A DNA stretch of 61,742 bases from CAXRBC01 sp041158045 (GCA_041158045.1 JBEBCD010000047.1:1-61742), one strand, 5' to 3'; shown: positions 50,033-59,431, numbered from the stretch's first letter. Numbers and translations: made by a program. The notes: generated from the letters alone by a model not told the origin.

Positions 50033-50565
50033 TCGTCCCACAGCCCCTCCGGCGTCGCCACGTGCAGCACCCCGTGGGCACCCGGCGCCCCCGCCTCGCG
50101 CCGCACGACGAAGGGCACGGGCACGAGCGTCCCGTCCTCGAGCTCGAGCATCGCGTGCGCCGGGCTGTCGACGACCGCGACGACGCGACCCCGGTCGGTG
50201 CCGCCCGCGTCCACGACGCGCGACCCGATGACCTCGTGCACCCACAGGCGCCCGTCAGATGCGAGCGGCTCCGCCCACACCGCCTCGCCCGACAGCAGTC
50301 GGGCATGCTCCGGGTCGTCGACGCCGTCGAAGTGCACGAGCCACGTCGAGTCGTAGGGCGAGCGGTGCGGCGCGTGCGTCGCGGCCCGGCTCGCGCGGTG
50401 CACCACGAGCCAGCGCCCCGCCGCGCGGAGGCGCGCGCCGACGGCGGTGCGCTCCTCGCGGTGCGTGTAGAAGTCGACGCGCAGGTCGCCGCGCACGCCG
50501 TGCGCGCGTCCGATGCGGCCGACCTCGATCAGGCCGACGGGTTCAGTCGTCGAGGAAGTCGACAT
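50029..50565 (-). CDS. rimM: Ribosome maturation factor RimM
   Basis: 178 residues. The N-terminal beta-barrel begins VGLIEVGRIGRAHGVRGDLRVDF; the C-terminal PRC barrel includes LWVHEVIGSRVVDAGGTDRGRVV and LVPFV-like VPVPFVVRREA. It assists 30S head assembly with S19. ATG 50565 gives a 23-nt overlap with khpA; an upstream ATG would enlarge the overlap. Confidence 0.94.
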   Translation of the reverse strand: MSTSSTTEPVGLIEVGRIGRAHGVRGDLRVDFYTHREERTAVGARLRAAGRWLVVHRASRAATHAPHRSPYDSTWLVHFDGVDDPEHARLLSGEAVWAEPLASDGRLWVHEVIGSRVVDAGGTDRGRVVAVVDSPAHAMLELEDGTLVPVPFVVRREAGAPGAHGVLHVATPEGLWDE

Positions 50566-50794
50566 CCACGTCGGCGCCGTCGCGGGTGGCGGCGGCACGC
50601 ACGACGGTGCGGATGCTGGCGGCCGTGCGGCCGCGGCGGCCGATGACGCGGCCGAGGTCGCCGTCGGCGACGCGGACCTCGAGGATGATCTGATCGTCGT
50701 CCTCGACGGCCTCGACGCGGACCTGGTCCGGGACGTCGACGATCGAGCGGACGATGTGCTCGAGCACCGCCGAGGCGGTGGGGGCGCCGCTCAC
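50543..50794 (-). CDS. khpA: KH-domain RNA-binding protein
   Basis: 83 residues with one KH domain: DDQIILEVRVADGDLGRVIGRRGRTAASIR, containing the GxxG loop (GRRG). KhpA proteins bind RNA, often with KhpB, influencing cell division and ribosome metabolism. GTG 50794 overlaps the rpsP stop (GTGA). It lies between rpsP and rimM, as in many actinobacteria. Confidence 0.94.
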   Translation of the reverse strand: MSGAPTASAVLEHIVRSIVDVPDQVRVEAVEDDDQIILEVRVADGDLGRVIGRRGRTAASIRTVVRAAATRDGADVDVDFLDD

Positions 50795-51063
50795 TTCGCG
50801 GCTTTCGAGGCCTCGAACTCCGCCCACGCGCCGCATGCCACGAGCAGCTTGCGCACGCGCTCCGAGGGCAGGGCGCCGTCGTGCAGCCAGCGCAGCAGGC
50901 GCGGCGTGTCGACGGTGACGGCCGAGGGCTCCTGGCGCGGCATGTACGTGCCGAGGATCTCGAGGATCTTGGCGTCGCGGGCCGAGCGGGTGTCGGTGGC
51001 GACGATGCGGTAGTGGGGATGCTTCGGCTTGCCGACGCGGGAGAGGCGGATCTTCACGGACAT
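50791..51063 (-). CDS. rpsP: Ribosomal protein S16
   Basis: 90 residues. The start MSVKIRLSRVGKPKHPHYRIV and DTRSARDAKILEILGTY are classic S16. It has a TAGCCT hexamer 9 nt upstream, so the rpsP-khpA-rimM-trmD-rplS unit probably has its own promoter. Confidence 0.97.
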   Translation of the reverse strand: MSVKIRLSRVGKPKHPHYRIVATDTRSARDAKILEILGTYMPRQEPSAVTVDTPRLLRWLHDGALPSERVRKLLVACGAWAEFEASKAAK

Positions 51064-51070
51064 GGGCGAC

Positions 51071-52390
51071 TCAGGCTATCGGGAGGCCCGCGGACGGCCC
51101 AACGCGCCCGCCCTTGCCCGCGCGCTTCATCATCGTGCGAGCCTCGAGGAACTGCTTCACGAGCCGGTTCACGTCCGCCACCTGCGTCCCCGAGCCCCTG
51201 GCGATGCGCGTGCGGCGGCTGCCGTTGATGATCTCGGGGCGCGCCCGCTCGTCGGGCGTCATCGAGCGGATGATCGCCTCCGTCCTGCGCACCTGGTCGT
51301 CGCCGATCTCGGCGTTGCGCACCTGCGCGGGCACCCCCGGCAGCATCCCGAGCACCTGCGAGAGCGAGCCCATCTTCTTGAGCTGCTGCAGCTGCGAGAG
51401 GAAGTCGTCGAGCGTGAAGCGCCCCTCCACCAGCCGCGCCGCCGTCGCCTCGGCCTCCCGCTGGTCGAAGGCCCGCTCCGCCTGCTCGATGAGCGTGAGC
51501 ACGTCGCCCATGCCGAGGATCCGCCCCGCCATCCGGTCGGGGTGGAACTGCTCGAAGGCCTCCAGCTTCTCCCCCGTCGCCGCGAACGCGATGGGCTTGC
51601 CCAGCACCCGCTTGACGGACAACGCGGCGCCGCCGCGGGCGTCGCCGTCCAGCTTGGTGAGGATCACCGCGTCGATCGACAGCGCCGCGTCGAAGCGCGT
51701 GGCCACCGTGACCGCGTCCTGGCCGATCATGGCGTCGAGCACGAGGAACGTGTAGCGCGGCGACGTCGCCGCCGAGATCCGCCCGATCTCACCCATCATC
51801 TCGTCGTCGATCGCGAGACGACCCGCGGTGTCGACGATCACCACGTCGCGACCGGTGCGCCGCGCCTCCGCCACGCCCCCGCGCGCCGCGGCGACGGGGT
51901 CTCCCGGCTCGCTCCACATCGGCACGCCGAGCTGCCCAGCGAGCACCCGCAGCTGCTCGACCGCGGCGGGCCGCTGCAGGTCGGCCCCGACGAGCAGCGG
52001 CTGGCGGCCCTGCGACTTGTACCAGCCGGCGAGCTTGGCCGCGCTCGTCGTCTTGCCCGAGCCCTGGAGCCCCGCCATGAGCACGACGGTCGGCGGCTGG
52101 CTCTCGTAGGTGATCGCGAGCGTCTCGCCGCCGAGCATCCCGACGAGCGAGTCGTGCACGGCCTTGACGACCTGCTGGCCCGGGTCGAGCGCCCTCGACG
52201 CGGCGGCGCCGACCGCGGCGGCGCGGATCTCCCCCACGACGGCCTCGACGACGTCGAGGTGGACGTCCGCCTCGAGGAGGGCGGTGCGGACCTCGGCCAG
52301 GACCTCGTCGACGTCGCGCTCGGTGAGCCGGCCACGGTTGCGCAGGCCCTTGAGGATCCCGCCGAGCCGCCCCGACAACGCGTCAAACAT
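51071..52390 (-). CDS. ffh: Signal recognition particle protein Ffh
   Basis: 439 residues. The N domain starts FDALSGRLGGILKGLRNRGRL. The G domain has GLQGSGKTTSAAKLAGWY, DTAGRLAIDDEMM and LTKLDGDARGGAALS. The Met-containing M domain (about 300-435) binds SRP RNA and signal peptides. It targets nascent membrane proteins to FtsY. Shorter than some homologues but complete. Confidence 0.97.
   Translation of the reverse strand: MFDALSGRLGGILKGLRNRGRLTERDVDEVLAEVRTALLEADVHLDVVEAVVGEIRAAAVGAAASRALDPGQQVVKAVHDSLVGMLGGETLAITYESQPPTVVLMAGLQGSGKTTSAAKLAGWYKSQGRQPLLVGADLQRPAAVEQLRVLAGQLGVPMWSEPGDPVAAARGGVAEARRTGRDVVIVDTAGRLAIDDEMMGEIGRISAATSPRYTFLVLDAMIGQDAVTVATRFDAALSIDAVILTKLDGDARGGAALSVKRVLGKPIAFAATGEKLEAFEQFHPDRMAGRILGMGDVLTLIEQAERAFDQREAEATAARLVEGRFTLDDFLSQLQQLKKMGSLSQVLGMLPGVPAQVRNAEIGDDQVRRTEAIIRSMTPDERARPEIINGSRRTRIARGSGTQVADVNRLVKQFLEARTMMKRAGKGGRVGPSAGLPIA
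51073..51078 (-). promoter_or_regulatory. Putative -10 box (TAGCCT) of rpsP
   Basis: TAGCCT on the minus strand, 9 nt before ATG 51063, overlapping the ffh stop codon. Confidence 0.4.
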
Positions 52391-52399
52391 CAGCCCCGC

Positions 52400-52405
52400 A
52401 GGCTA
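52400..52405 (-). promoter_or_regulatory. Putative -10 box (TAGCCT) of ffh
   Basis: TAGCCT on the minus strand, 9 nt before ATG 52390 in the ftsY-ffh gap. Confidence 0.4.
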
Positions 52406-52442
52406 CGACCCCGCCCCCGCGCGGCCGCGGGCCTCGCCGGCG

Positions 52443-53354
52443 TCAGTCGTCGAGGAGCGCGGCGACGAAGTCGGCGGGCGCGAACGGCGCGAGGTCGTCG
52501 ATCCCCTCCCCGAGGCCCACGAGCTTCACCGGGATGCCGAGCTCCGCCTCGATCGCGAAGACGATCCCGCCCTTGGCCGAGCCGTCGAGCTTGGTCAACA
52601 CCACCCCCGTCACCCCCGTCGCGGCCGCGAACTCGCGCGCCTGCGCCAGCCCGTTCTGCCCCGTCGTCGCGTCCACCACGAGGAGGACCTCGCGCACGAC
52701 GCCCGCCGCCTTGTCCGCCACGCGGCGCACCTTGCGCAGCTCCTCCATGAGGTTCGTGTTGGCCTGCAGGCGCCCCGCGGTGTCGGCGATCACCAGCTCC
52801 GCGCCGCGCGCGGCCGCGCGCTGCACCGCGTCGAAGACGACCGACGACGGGTCGGCGCCCTCCGCGCCCCGCACCAGCTCCGCGCCCGCGCGCTGCGCCC
52901 ACGCCGCGATCTGGTCCCCGGCAGCGGCGCGGAAGGTGTCGCCGGCCGCGAGCACGACGCCGCGGCCCGCCGCGCGCTCGCGGGACGCGAGCTTGCCGAT
53001 CGTCGTGGTCTTGCCCGCGCCGTTGACCCCGACCACGAGCCACACGCACGGCGATCCGGGCGCGGCGTCGGTCGCGAGGGCGCGCGGCGCGTCGACGAGC
53101 AGCGCCGCGAGCTCGGTGCGCAGGCGCGCCGCGAGGTCCTCCGGCGAGCGCACCTCGCGCGCCGCGACGGCGTCGCGGCACCGCGCGAGCACGGCGCCGG
53201 TCGTGCGCACCCCGAGGTCGGCGCGCAGGAGCGTCGCCTCGAGGCCCTCCCAAGTCCCGTCATCGATGCCGCCGCGGCCCCGCACGCCGGCCACGGCGCC
53301 GCCGATCGAGGCCCGGGCCCGCGAGAGGCGCTCGCGGAGCGAGCCCCCACTCAC
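52443..53354 (-). CDS. ftsY: Signal recognition particle receptor FtsY
   Basis: 303 residues, the NG core only. GTPase motifs are GVNGAGKTTTIGKLA, DTAGRLQANTNLMEEL and LTKLDGSAKGGIVF. The long acidic N-terminal A domain found in many species is missing, so membrane attachment relies on the N domain. It pairs with Ffh encoded next. It begins 28 nt after the smc stop. Confidence 0.96.
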   Translation of the reverse strand: MSGGSLRERLSRARASIGGAVAGVRGRGGIDDGTWEGLEATLLRADLGVRTTGAVLARCRDAVAAREVRSPEDLAARLRTELAALLVDAPRALATDAAPGSPCVWLVVGVNGAGKTTTIGKLASRERAAGRGVVLAAGDTFRAAAGDQIAAWAQRAGAELVRGAEGADPSSVVFDAVQRAAARGAELVIADTAGRLQANTNLMEELRKVRRVADKAAGVVREVLLVVDATTGQNGLAQAREFAAATGVTGVVLTKLDGSAKGGIVFAIEAELGIPVKLVGLGEGIDDLAPFAPADFVAALLDD

Positions 53355-53382
53355 GGCCGCGCGGCGCGGTCCGCGCCGCCGC

Positions 53383-56300
53383 TCACGCCGACTTGGCGAC
53401 GACGCGCTCCACGACGACCCGCGAGGAGCCGCCCGGCTGCATGGTGACGCCGAGCAACGAGTCGCCCGCCTCCATGGTGCGCTTCTGGTGGCTCACGATG
53501 AGGAGCTGCGCGTCGCGGCGGAACTCGGCGACGAGCGCGAGGAACCGGTGCAGGTTGACGTCGTCGAGCGCGGCCTCGACCTCGTCCATGACGTAGAACG
53601 GCGAGGGCCGCGAGCGGAACACGGCGAAGAGGAACGCGAGGGCCGTGAGCGAGCGCTCGCCGCCCGACAGCAGGGAGAGCTTCTTCACGTTCTTGCCGCT
53701 CGGCTTGGCCTCCACCTCGATGCCCGTCATGAGCAGATCGTCGGGGTTGGTGAGCGTGAGCCGACCCGTCCCGCCGGGGAACAGCATCCCGAAGAGCTTC
53801 GCGAAGTTCTCCGTGACGTCGGCGTACGCACTCGCGAAGGTCGACTGGATCTCCTGGTCGATCTGGCGGATCACCTTCTGCAGCTCGCGGCGCGTCTCCT
53901 TGACGTCCTCGAGCTCCTTCTCGAGGAAGGCGTTGCGCTCCTGGAGCTCGGTGAACTCCTCGAGCGCCAGCGGGTTGATCGGCCCCATGAGCCGCAACTC
54001 GCGCTCGAGCTCGCGCATCCGCTCCTGCGCCGTCGTCCCCTCGGGGATCACGGGCGCCGGCGCGGCGACGGCGCGGTGGGCCTCGACCTCGAGCTCGCGC
54101 TTCAGCGTCTCGACGGCGGACTCGAGGCGCACCCGCGCCTCGCCGAGCTCCACCTCGACCTTGCGGTTGCGCTCGCGGCGCGCCTCGAGCTGGCCCGACG
54201 CGACGCCGCGCTCGCGGCGCGTCGCGTCGAGGCGGCCCGTGATCTCGCGGACCTCCTGGCTCTGGCGCTGCCGCTCGTCCTGGAGCTCGCGCCTGCGCCG
54301 CTCCAGCGCCTCCACGTGCCCCTCGACCACGCGCGCGAGCCGCCCGAGCGCACCGAGCCGGGCGTCGACGCGGCTGCGCCGCTCCGACGCCGCCGCGCGC
54401 TCCTCGCTGTCGGCCGCGAGGCGCGACTCGATCTCGGCGATGCGCGCGAGCAGCACCTCGCGCCGCTCCCGCAGGGCCGCGATCCGCGAGTCCATGTCGC
54501 GCCGCTGCTCCCCGAGGCTGGCCGTCCGCAGCGCCAAGTCGGTGGGGGTCGCGTCGGCGCCCGCCCCCGCGGCCCGCACCGCCTCGAGGGCCCCGCGCCG
54601 CTGGTGGAGGGCCACCCGCGCGGCCTCCGCGGCGGCCTCGGCGTCGACCACGCGGGCCCGCGCCCGGGCCAGGGCTTCGCCGGTCACGGCGCCCGGCCCC
54701 ACCCGCATCGCCGACATCGCGAGGCGGTCGCCGGCGCGGGTCACGACGATGGCGTCGGGCCGCGAGAACGCGAGGTCGACGGCGACGCCGAAGTCCTCGG
54801 CGTACACGACCCTCGCGAGGAGCGCGTCGAGCAGCACCGAGACCGCGGCCTGGTGCTCGCCCGCGCGGGCCCGCACGCGCGGGCGCAGCGAATGCTCGGG
54901 CCACGCGGGCCGCGCCATCTCCACCGTCGGCGCGGCGTCGGGCGCCGGGGTCGCCGCGGGCGCCTCGGCGGCCGCGGGCGCCACGACCGTCACCGCCACG
55001 TCCGCGCGACGGAACAACTTGCGAATGAGGCGCGCGAGCCCGCGCGCCTCCCGCGCCTTCGCCGTCCGCGCCGCACGGCGCCGCTTCGGCCCCTTCGCGG
55101 CGGGTGCCTCGATCACGATCGGCGTGGCGTCCGAAGTCCAGGCGCCGAGCGCGACGACCGCGCCCATCTCCTGCGCACCGCGCAGGTGCTCGAGCGCCGC
55201 ACGCGCCGACGCCGGGTCGGCGAGCACCGCGGCACCGAGCGCGTCGGCGAGCGCCGCCTGCACCGCCGGCCTCCACTCCTCGTCGATCTCGATGAGCTCC
55301 TCGAGCACGCCGAGCGCGCCCGGCACCTCGGCGGCGCGGGTCGCGCTCGCGGTGCTCGCCGCCATCGACGCCTCGAGCATCTCGGCGCGCGCGCGCTCGG
55401 CGGCGAGCGTCGCGATCGCGGCGGCGTGCGACTCGCCCGCCGCGTCGAGCGCGCGCTGCGCGGCCTCGGTCGCCTCGGCGGCCGCCTGCGCGCTCGACGC
55501 GCGATCGCGCACGAGCGACGCCTCCTCGCTCGCGAGCACCGCGTCCTGCGTCTCGGCCTTCTCGATCTCGCGCTCGACGCGCTCGACCTCCTCGCGATTG
55601 ATCTGCACCTCACCGTCGAGCGACGCCACGACGCCCTCGGCCATCAGCTGGTAGCGGTCGTTCTCCACCGAGCGGCGGCGCTCGGCGATGACTGCGATCT
55701 GCCCGCGCGCGCGGCCCAGCAGCTGCTCGACGCGCACCAGCTCGTCGCCCACGTGGCTGTCGCCGCCGCGCGCGAGCTCGCCCTCGAGCTGCGACACGAC
55801 GCCCTCGATCTCGGCCACCTGCTCCCGCAGCATCCGCTCGTCCTCACCGCCGCCGACGCCCTCGGCCTCGAGCGCGGCGATCCGCGACTGCAGGGACTCG
55901 ATGTCGCGGCCCCAGACGTAGAGCTGCAGCTCGCGCAGCTCGCGGGCGATCGCGTCGTGGCGCCGCGCCGACTCGGCCTGGCGCTCGAGCGGCCGGAGCT
56001 GGCGGCGCACCTCGCGCAGCAGGTCCTGCGCGCGCAGCAGGCTGCCCTCCGTCGCCTCGAGGCGGCGCTCGGCCTTCTCCTTGCGCTTGCGATGCTTGAG
56101 GACGCCCGAGGCCTCCTCGATGATCTGGCGGCGATCCTCGGGACGCGCGTTGAGTACCGCGTCGATCTGGCCCTGGCTGATGATCACGTGCTGCTGGCGG
56201 CCGACGCCGGCGTCCGAGAGCAGCTCCTGGATATCGAGGAGGCGGCACTGCACGCCGTTGAGCGCGTACTCGCTCTCGCCGGAGCGGAAGAGCGTGCGGG

Positions 56301-56601
56301 TCACCGTCACCTCGGTGAAGTCGAGCGCCAGCTGGCCGTCGGAGTTGTCGAGGGTGAGGGTCACCTCGGCGCGCCCCAGGGCGGGCCGCCGGGCCGTGCC
56401 GGCGAAGATGACGTCGTCCATCTTCTGGCTGCGGACCGCGCTCGGGGCCTGGGCGCCCAACACCCAGGCGATCGCGTCCACCACGTTGGACTTGCCCGAC
56501 CCGTTGGGCCCCACGACGACGGTGACGCCGGGCTCCAGCTCCATGGTCGTCGTGTCGGCGAACGACTTGAAGCCCTTCAGGGTCAACGCTTTGAGGAACA
56601 C
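53383..56601 (-). CDS. smc: Chromosome segregation protein SMC (short-arm form with hinge insertion)
   Basis: 1072 residues, shorter than the usual 1150-1200. Head motifs: Walker A GPNGSGKSNVVDA (32-44), Q-loop SQGQIDAVLNARPEDRRQI (about 142-160), signature LSGGERSLTALAFLF and Walker B VMDEVEAALDD near the C-terminus. Coiled-coil arms span about 170-425 and 640-900, roughly 75 residues shorter each than in B. subtilis. The hinge (about 425-640) contains a basic, Ala/Pro-rich insert (about 500-580, with GPKRRRAARTAKAREARG). SMC with ScpAB organises the nucleoid. The GTG start lies 9 nt after TACGCT. Confidence 0.95.
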   Translation of the reverse strand: MFLKALTLKGFKSFADTTTMELEPGVTVVVGPNGSGKSNVVDAIAWVLGAQAPSAVRSQKMDDVIFAGTARRPALGRAEVTLTLDNSDGQLALDFTEVTVTRTLFRSGESEYALNGVQCRLLDIQELLSDAGVGRQQHVIISQGQIDAVLNARPEDRRQIIEEASGVLKHRKRKEKAERRLEATEGSLLRAQDLLREVRRQLRPLERQAESARRHDAIARELRELQLYVWGRDIESLQSRIAALEAEGVGGGEDERMLREQVAEIEGVVSQLEGELARGGDSHVGDELVRVEQLLGRARGQIAVIAERRRSVENDRYQLMAEGVVASLDGEVQINREEVERVEREIEKAETQDAVLASEEASLVRDRASSAQAAAEATEAAQRALDAAGESHAAAIATLAAERARAEMLEASMAASTASATRAAEVPGALGVLEELIEIDEEWRPAVQAALADALGAAVLADPASARAALEHLRGAQEMGAVVALGAWTSDATPIVIEAPAAKGPKRRRAARTAKAREARGLARLIRKLFRRADVAVTVVAPAAAEAPAATPAPDAAPTVEMARPAWPEHSLRPRVRARAGEHQAAVSVLLDALLARVVYAEDFGVAVDLAFSRPDAIVVTRAGDRLAMSAMRVGPGAVTGEALARARARVVDAEAAAEAARVALHQRRGALEAVRAAGAGADATPTDLALRTASLGEQRRDMDSRIAALRERREVLLARIAEIESRLAADSEERAAASERRSRVDARLGALGRLARVVEGHVEALERRRRELQDERQRQSQEVREITGRLDATRRERGVASGQLEARRERNRKVEVELGEARVRLESAVETLKRELEVEAHRAVAAPAPVIPEGTTAQERMRELERELRLMGPINPLALEEFTELQERNAFLEKELEDVKETRRELQKVIRQIDQEIQSTFASAYADVTENFAKLFGMLFPGGTGRLTLTNPDDLLMTGIEVEAKPSGKNVKKLSLLSGGERSLTALAFLFAVFRSRPSPFYVMDEVEAALDDVNLHRFLALVAEFRRDAQLLIVSHQKRTMEAGDSLLGVTMQPGGSSRVVVERVVAKSA

Positions 56602-56610
56602 GCCGTGGTC

Positions 56611-56616
56611 AGCGTA
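56611..56616 (-). promoter_or_regulatory. Putative -10 box (TACGCT) of smc
   Basis: TACGCT on the minus strand, 9 nt before GTG 56601 in the 30-bp mutM-smc gap. Confidence 0.4.
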
Positions 56617-56631
56617 GATGAGGGCTCCCGG

Positions 56632-57486
56632 CTAACGCTGGCATACCCCGCACCAGTGGCTCGTGCGACTCGCGACGGACATGGTCCGCACGCGGCCCCT
56701 GCCGCAGGTGACGCATCGCTCCCCCGCGCGCCCGTACACGCGATGCTGCAGCTGGTAGCCGCCCGTCGCACCCTCGAGGTCGACGTACTGCGTGTCCTCG
56801 AGCGTGCTGCCGCCGTCCTCGATCGCGTCGCGCAGCACGCCGACGATCGCCGCGTGCAGGCGCGCCAGCGCCGCGCCCCGCACGCGATCGGCCGGGCGGT
56901 CCGGGCGCAGGCGCGCACGGTGGAGGATCTCGTCGGCGTAGATGTTGCCGATCCCGGCGATCGCCCGCTGGTCGAGCAGCACCGCCTTGATCCGCCCGCG
57001 GCGCGCGCCGAGCACGCGCCGCAGCCCCGCGGGGTCGAGGCCGTCGACGATCGGGTCGGGCCCGAGGCCGGCGAGATCGGGCACCTCGCGCTCGGCGTGC
57101 GCGGGGTCGAAGACCACGACCTCGCCGAAGGTGCGCGGGTCGACGAACCGCAGCTCGTGCGTGGCCCCCGCCCCGCGCCGCGGCGCGAGGTGCAGCACCA
57201 CGTGGGTGTGCGGCGGCCGCGGGGCCCCCGCCGGTGCGACGAGCAGCCGCCCGCTCATCCGCAGGTGCACCATCAGCGCGTCCCCGGAGTCGAGCTCGCA
57301 GACGAGGTACTTGCCGCGCCGACGCGCGGCCGTGACGCGCGTGCCCGTGAGGCCGTCCACCACCGCGGCGCGACCCGTGCGCCGCACCGAACGCTCGCGC
57401 CCCACCTCGACGCGGGTCACCACCCGACCGACGACGTGGCGCTCCAGCCCGCGCCGGACGGTCTCGACCTCGGGGAGCTCGGGCAC
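56632..57486 (-). CDS. mutM: Formamidopyrimidine-DNA glycosylase
   Basis: 284 residues. PELPEVETVRRGLE holds the catalytic Pro1 and Glu2 after Met removal. The MVHLRMSGRL and C-terminal helix-two-turn-helix segments are present, and a C4 zinc finger (ERCVTCGRGRVRTMSVA then HWCGVCQR) ends the protein. It excises 8-oxoguanine and formamidopyrimidines. GTG start. It is co-oriented with rnc, 21 nt downstream of it. Confidence 0.96.
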   Translation of the reverse strand: MPELPEVETVRRGLERHVVGRVVTRVEVGRERSVRRTGRAAVVDGLTGTRVTAARRRGKYLVCELDSGDALMVHLRMSGRLLVAPAGAPRPPHTHVVLHLAPRRGAGATHELRFVDPRTFGEVVVFDPAHAEREVPDLAGLGPDPIVDGLDPAGLRRVLGARRGRIKAVLLDQRAIAGIGNIYADEILHRARLRPDRPADRVRGAALARLHAAIVGVLRDAIEDGGSTLEDTQYVDLEGATGGYQLQHRVYGRAGERCVTCGRGRVRTMSVASRTSHWCGVCQR

Positions 57487-57507
57487 GCGCGCGCGACGCC
57501 GCGGCCG

Positions 57508-58245
57508 TCAGCCGCCGCGGCCCTCGAGCGCGGCGCAGGCGACGCGCGCCGCCTCCTGCTCCGCCGCCTTCTTGGACCGCCCGGTCCCGGTGCCGCGGGG
57601 CTCGCCGCCCACGACGGCGACGGCGCGGAACTCCTTGGCGTGGTCGGGTCCGCGCTCCTCGACGCGGTACTCGGGCGCGCCGAGTCCGAGCCGCGCGGCG
57701 AGCTCCTGCAACTGCGTCTTCGGGTCGAGGCGCGCGAGCGTGGCCGCCGCGTCGTCGATCGGTCGCGCGAGCACGCGCAGGATGCACGCGTGCGCCGCCG
57801 CCGCGCCGCCGTCGAGGTACACGGCGCCGAAGAGCGCCTCGAGCGCGTTGGCGAGGATCGACGGCTTGCGCGCGCCGCCGGCGGCCGACTCGCCGCGGCC
57901 GAGCAGCACGTGCGCGCCGAGCCCGAGCGCGCCCGCGACCTCGGCGAGCGCGGCGGCGTTGACGACGTTCTTGCGCAGGTCGGTGAGGCGTCCCTCCTCG
58001 ACGTCGGGATGTCGGCGGTACATCACGTCGGCGACGACCCAGCCGAGCACCGCGTCACCGAGGAACTCGAGTCGCTCGTTGGACGCGACGCCGGGGTGCT
58101 CCGCGCTCCACGACGCGTGGAGCATCGCGGTGCGCGCCAGCGACGCGTCGCCGAAGTCGTGTCCGAGCATCCGCGCGAGCGCCGCGACGTCGACCCGCGC
58201 GTCGTCGGCATCGCTCGCGGCGCGCGCGCCGCCTTGACCCGACAT
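57508..58245 (-). CDS. rnc: Ribonuclease III
   Basis: 245 residues. The signature NERLEFLGDAVL gives Glu57, Glu60 and Asp64. A second site is SILANALEALFGAVYLDGG with Glu137; Asn stands where E. coli has Asp114, a variation seen in other family members. The C-terminal dsRNA-binding domain includes PKTQLQELAARLG and GTGRSKKAAEQEAARVA. It processes rRNA precursors and cuts dsRNA. ATG 58245 lies 5 nt after plsX. Confidence 0.95.
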   Translation of the reverse strand: MSGQGGARAASDADDARVDVAALARMLGHDFGDASLARTAMLHASWSAEHPGVASNERLEFLGDAVLGWVVADVMYRRHPDVEEGRLTDLRKNVVNAAALAEVAGALGLGAHVLLGRGESAAGGARKPSILANALEALFGAVYLDGGAAAAHACILRVLARPIDDAAATLARLDPKTQLQELAARLGLGAPEYRVEERGPDHAKEFRAVAVVGGEPRGTGTGRSKKAAEQEAARVACAALEGRGG

Positions 58246-58250
58246 CGCTA

Positions 58251-59237
58251 CTAGCCCGCGAGCGGGTGTGCGGCCACGGCCTCGCGGATGCGGCCGACCA
58301 TGTCGGCCTCCACCATCTCCTTCGCGACGCGGATGCCGTTGAGCATCGCGCGCCGCGACGAGGAGCCGTGCGAGATGATGCACACGCCGTCGACGCCGAG
58401 GAGGATCGCGCCGCCCGTCGACTCGGGGTCGAACGTGCCGTACAGCTCGAGCATCCCCGGCATGAGCGCGTCCGCCGCCGTCTTGTACTCCGGCTTGCCG
58501 AGCACGGCGAAGAGCGCCTTGACGATCGCCTTCATCGAGCCCTCGAGCGTCTTCAGTGCGACGTTGCCGGTGAAGCCGTCGGTGACGACGACGTCCACGC
58601 GGTCCGTGATGATGTCGCGGCCCTCGACGTTGCCGATGAAGTGGAACGCGCCCGCCGATCCCGCGGCCTCCATGAGCGCGAAGGCCTCCTTGCGCAGCGA
58701 GTCGCCCTTGCCCGGCTCCTCGCCCACCGAGAGCAGGCCGACGCGGGGCCGCTCGATCCCGTAGCGCTGGCGGGCGTACACGGACCCCATGAGGGCGAAC
58801 TGCACCAGCCAGGCGGCCTCCACCTCGGCATTGGCCCCCGCGTCGAGGAGCACCGTCGGGGTGGACCCGGGGACGGGGATCGGGGTGGCGATGGCGGGCC
58901 GTTTGACGCCCGCGATGCGGCCCATGCGCAGCAGGGCCGAGGCCATGGTGGCGCCGGTGTTGCCGGCCGAGATCATGGCGCTCGCCCGCCCGTCGCGCAC
59001 GGCCTCGGCGGCCCGCACGAGGGTGGAGTCCTTCTTCGTGCGCACGGCGCCCGCCGGCTCCTCGTCCATGGCGATGACCTCGGCCGCCTCGATGAGCGGC
59101 AGTTCACCCCGTCCGGCGAGGTCGCGGGGTCCGACCAGTGCGACGGGGATGCCCGCCGCGGCGGCCTCGTGCGCGCCAGCGATGATCTCGTCGGGCGCCT
59201 TGTCGCCGCCCAGCGCGTCGACGGCGACCGGGAGCAC
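58251..59237 (-). CDS. plsX: Phosphate acyltransferase PlsX
   Basis: 328 residues. VAVDALGGDKAPDEIIAGA starts the protein; SAGNTGATMASALLRMGRI and VVVTDGFTGNVALKTLEGSM are diagnostic. It makes acyl-phosphate from acyl-ACP for phospholipid synthesis. GTG 59237 shares its G with the rpmF TAG stop, a 1-nt overlap. Confidence 0.95.
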   Translation of the reverse strand: MLPVAVDALGGDKAPDEIIAGAHEAAAAGIPVALVGPRDLAGRGELPLIEAAEVIAMDEEPAGAVRTKKDSTLVRAAEAVRDGRASAMISAGNTGATMASALLRMGRIAGVKRPAIATPIPVPGSTPTVLLDAGANAEVEAAWLVQFALMGSVYARQRYGIERPRVGLLSVGEEPGKGDSLRKEAFALMEAAGSAGAFHFIGNVEGRDIITDRVDVVVTDGFTGNVALKTLEGSMKAIVKALFAVLGKPEYKTAADALMPGMLELYGTFDPESTGGAILLGVDGVCIISHGSSSRRAMLNGIRVAKEMVEADMVGRIREAVAAHPLAG

Positions 59238-59422
59238 TACCGGGCGTCGACGTTGACGGCGACGCGGCCCTTGTACCAGCCGCAGACGCCGCAGACCACG
59301 TGCGGACGCTTCGCCGAGCCGCAGCGCGGACACGCGCTCGCGTCGGGTGCGCCGAGTCGCCACGCGGCGGCCTGATGGGCGCGACCGCGGGCCTTCGACT
59401 TCTTCTTCTTTGGGACCGCCAT
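59237..59422 (-). CDS. rpmF: Ribosomal protein L32
   Basis: 61 residues. MAVPKKKKSKARGRAHQAA start and a zinc ribbon with ACPRCGSAKRPHVVCGVCGWY (Cys pairs). It belongs to the 50S subunit. Its stop overlaps the plsX start, and a TAGCCT box 9 nt upstream coincides with the stop codon of the DUF177 gene. Confidence 0.97.
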   Translation of the reverse strand: MAVPKKKKSKARGRAHQAAAWRLGAPDASACPRCGSAKRPHVVCGVCGWYKGRVAVNVDAR

Positions 59423-59431
59423 GGCCCCGTC

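Noticed and set aside
52534..58254. A plus-strand open frame of 5.7 kb
   Set aside because: It is antisense to ftsY, smc, mutM and rnc, is low complexity (Arg/Ala/Glu/His) and shows no family motif; it is a by-product of high GC.
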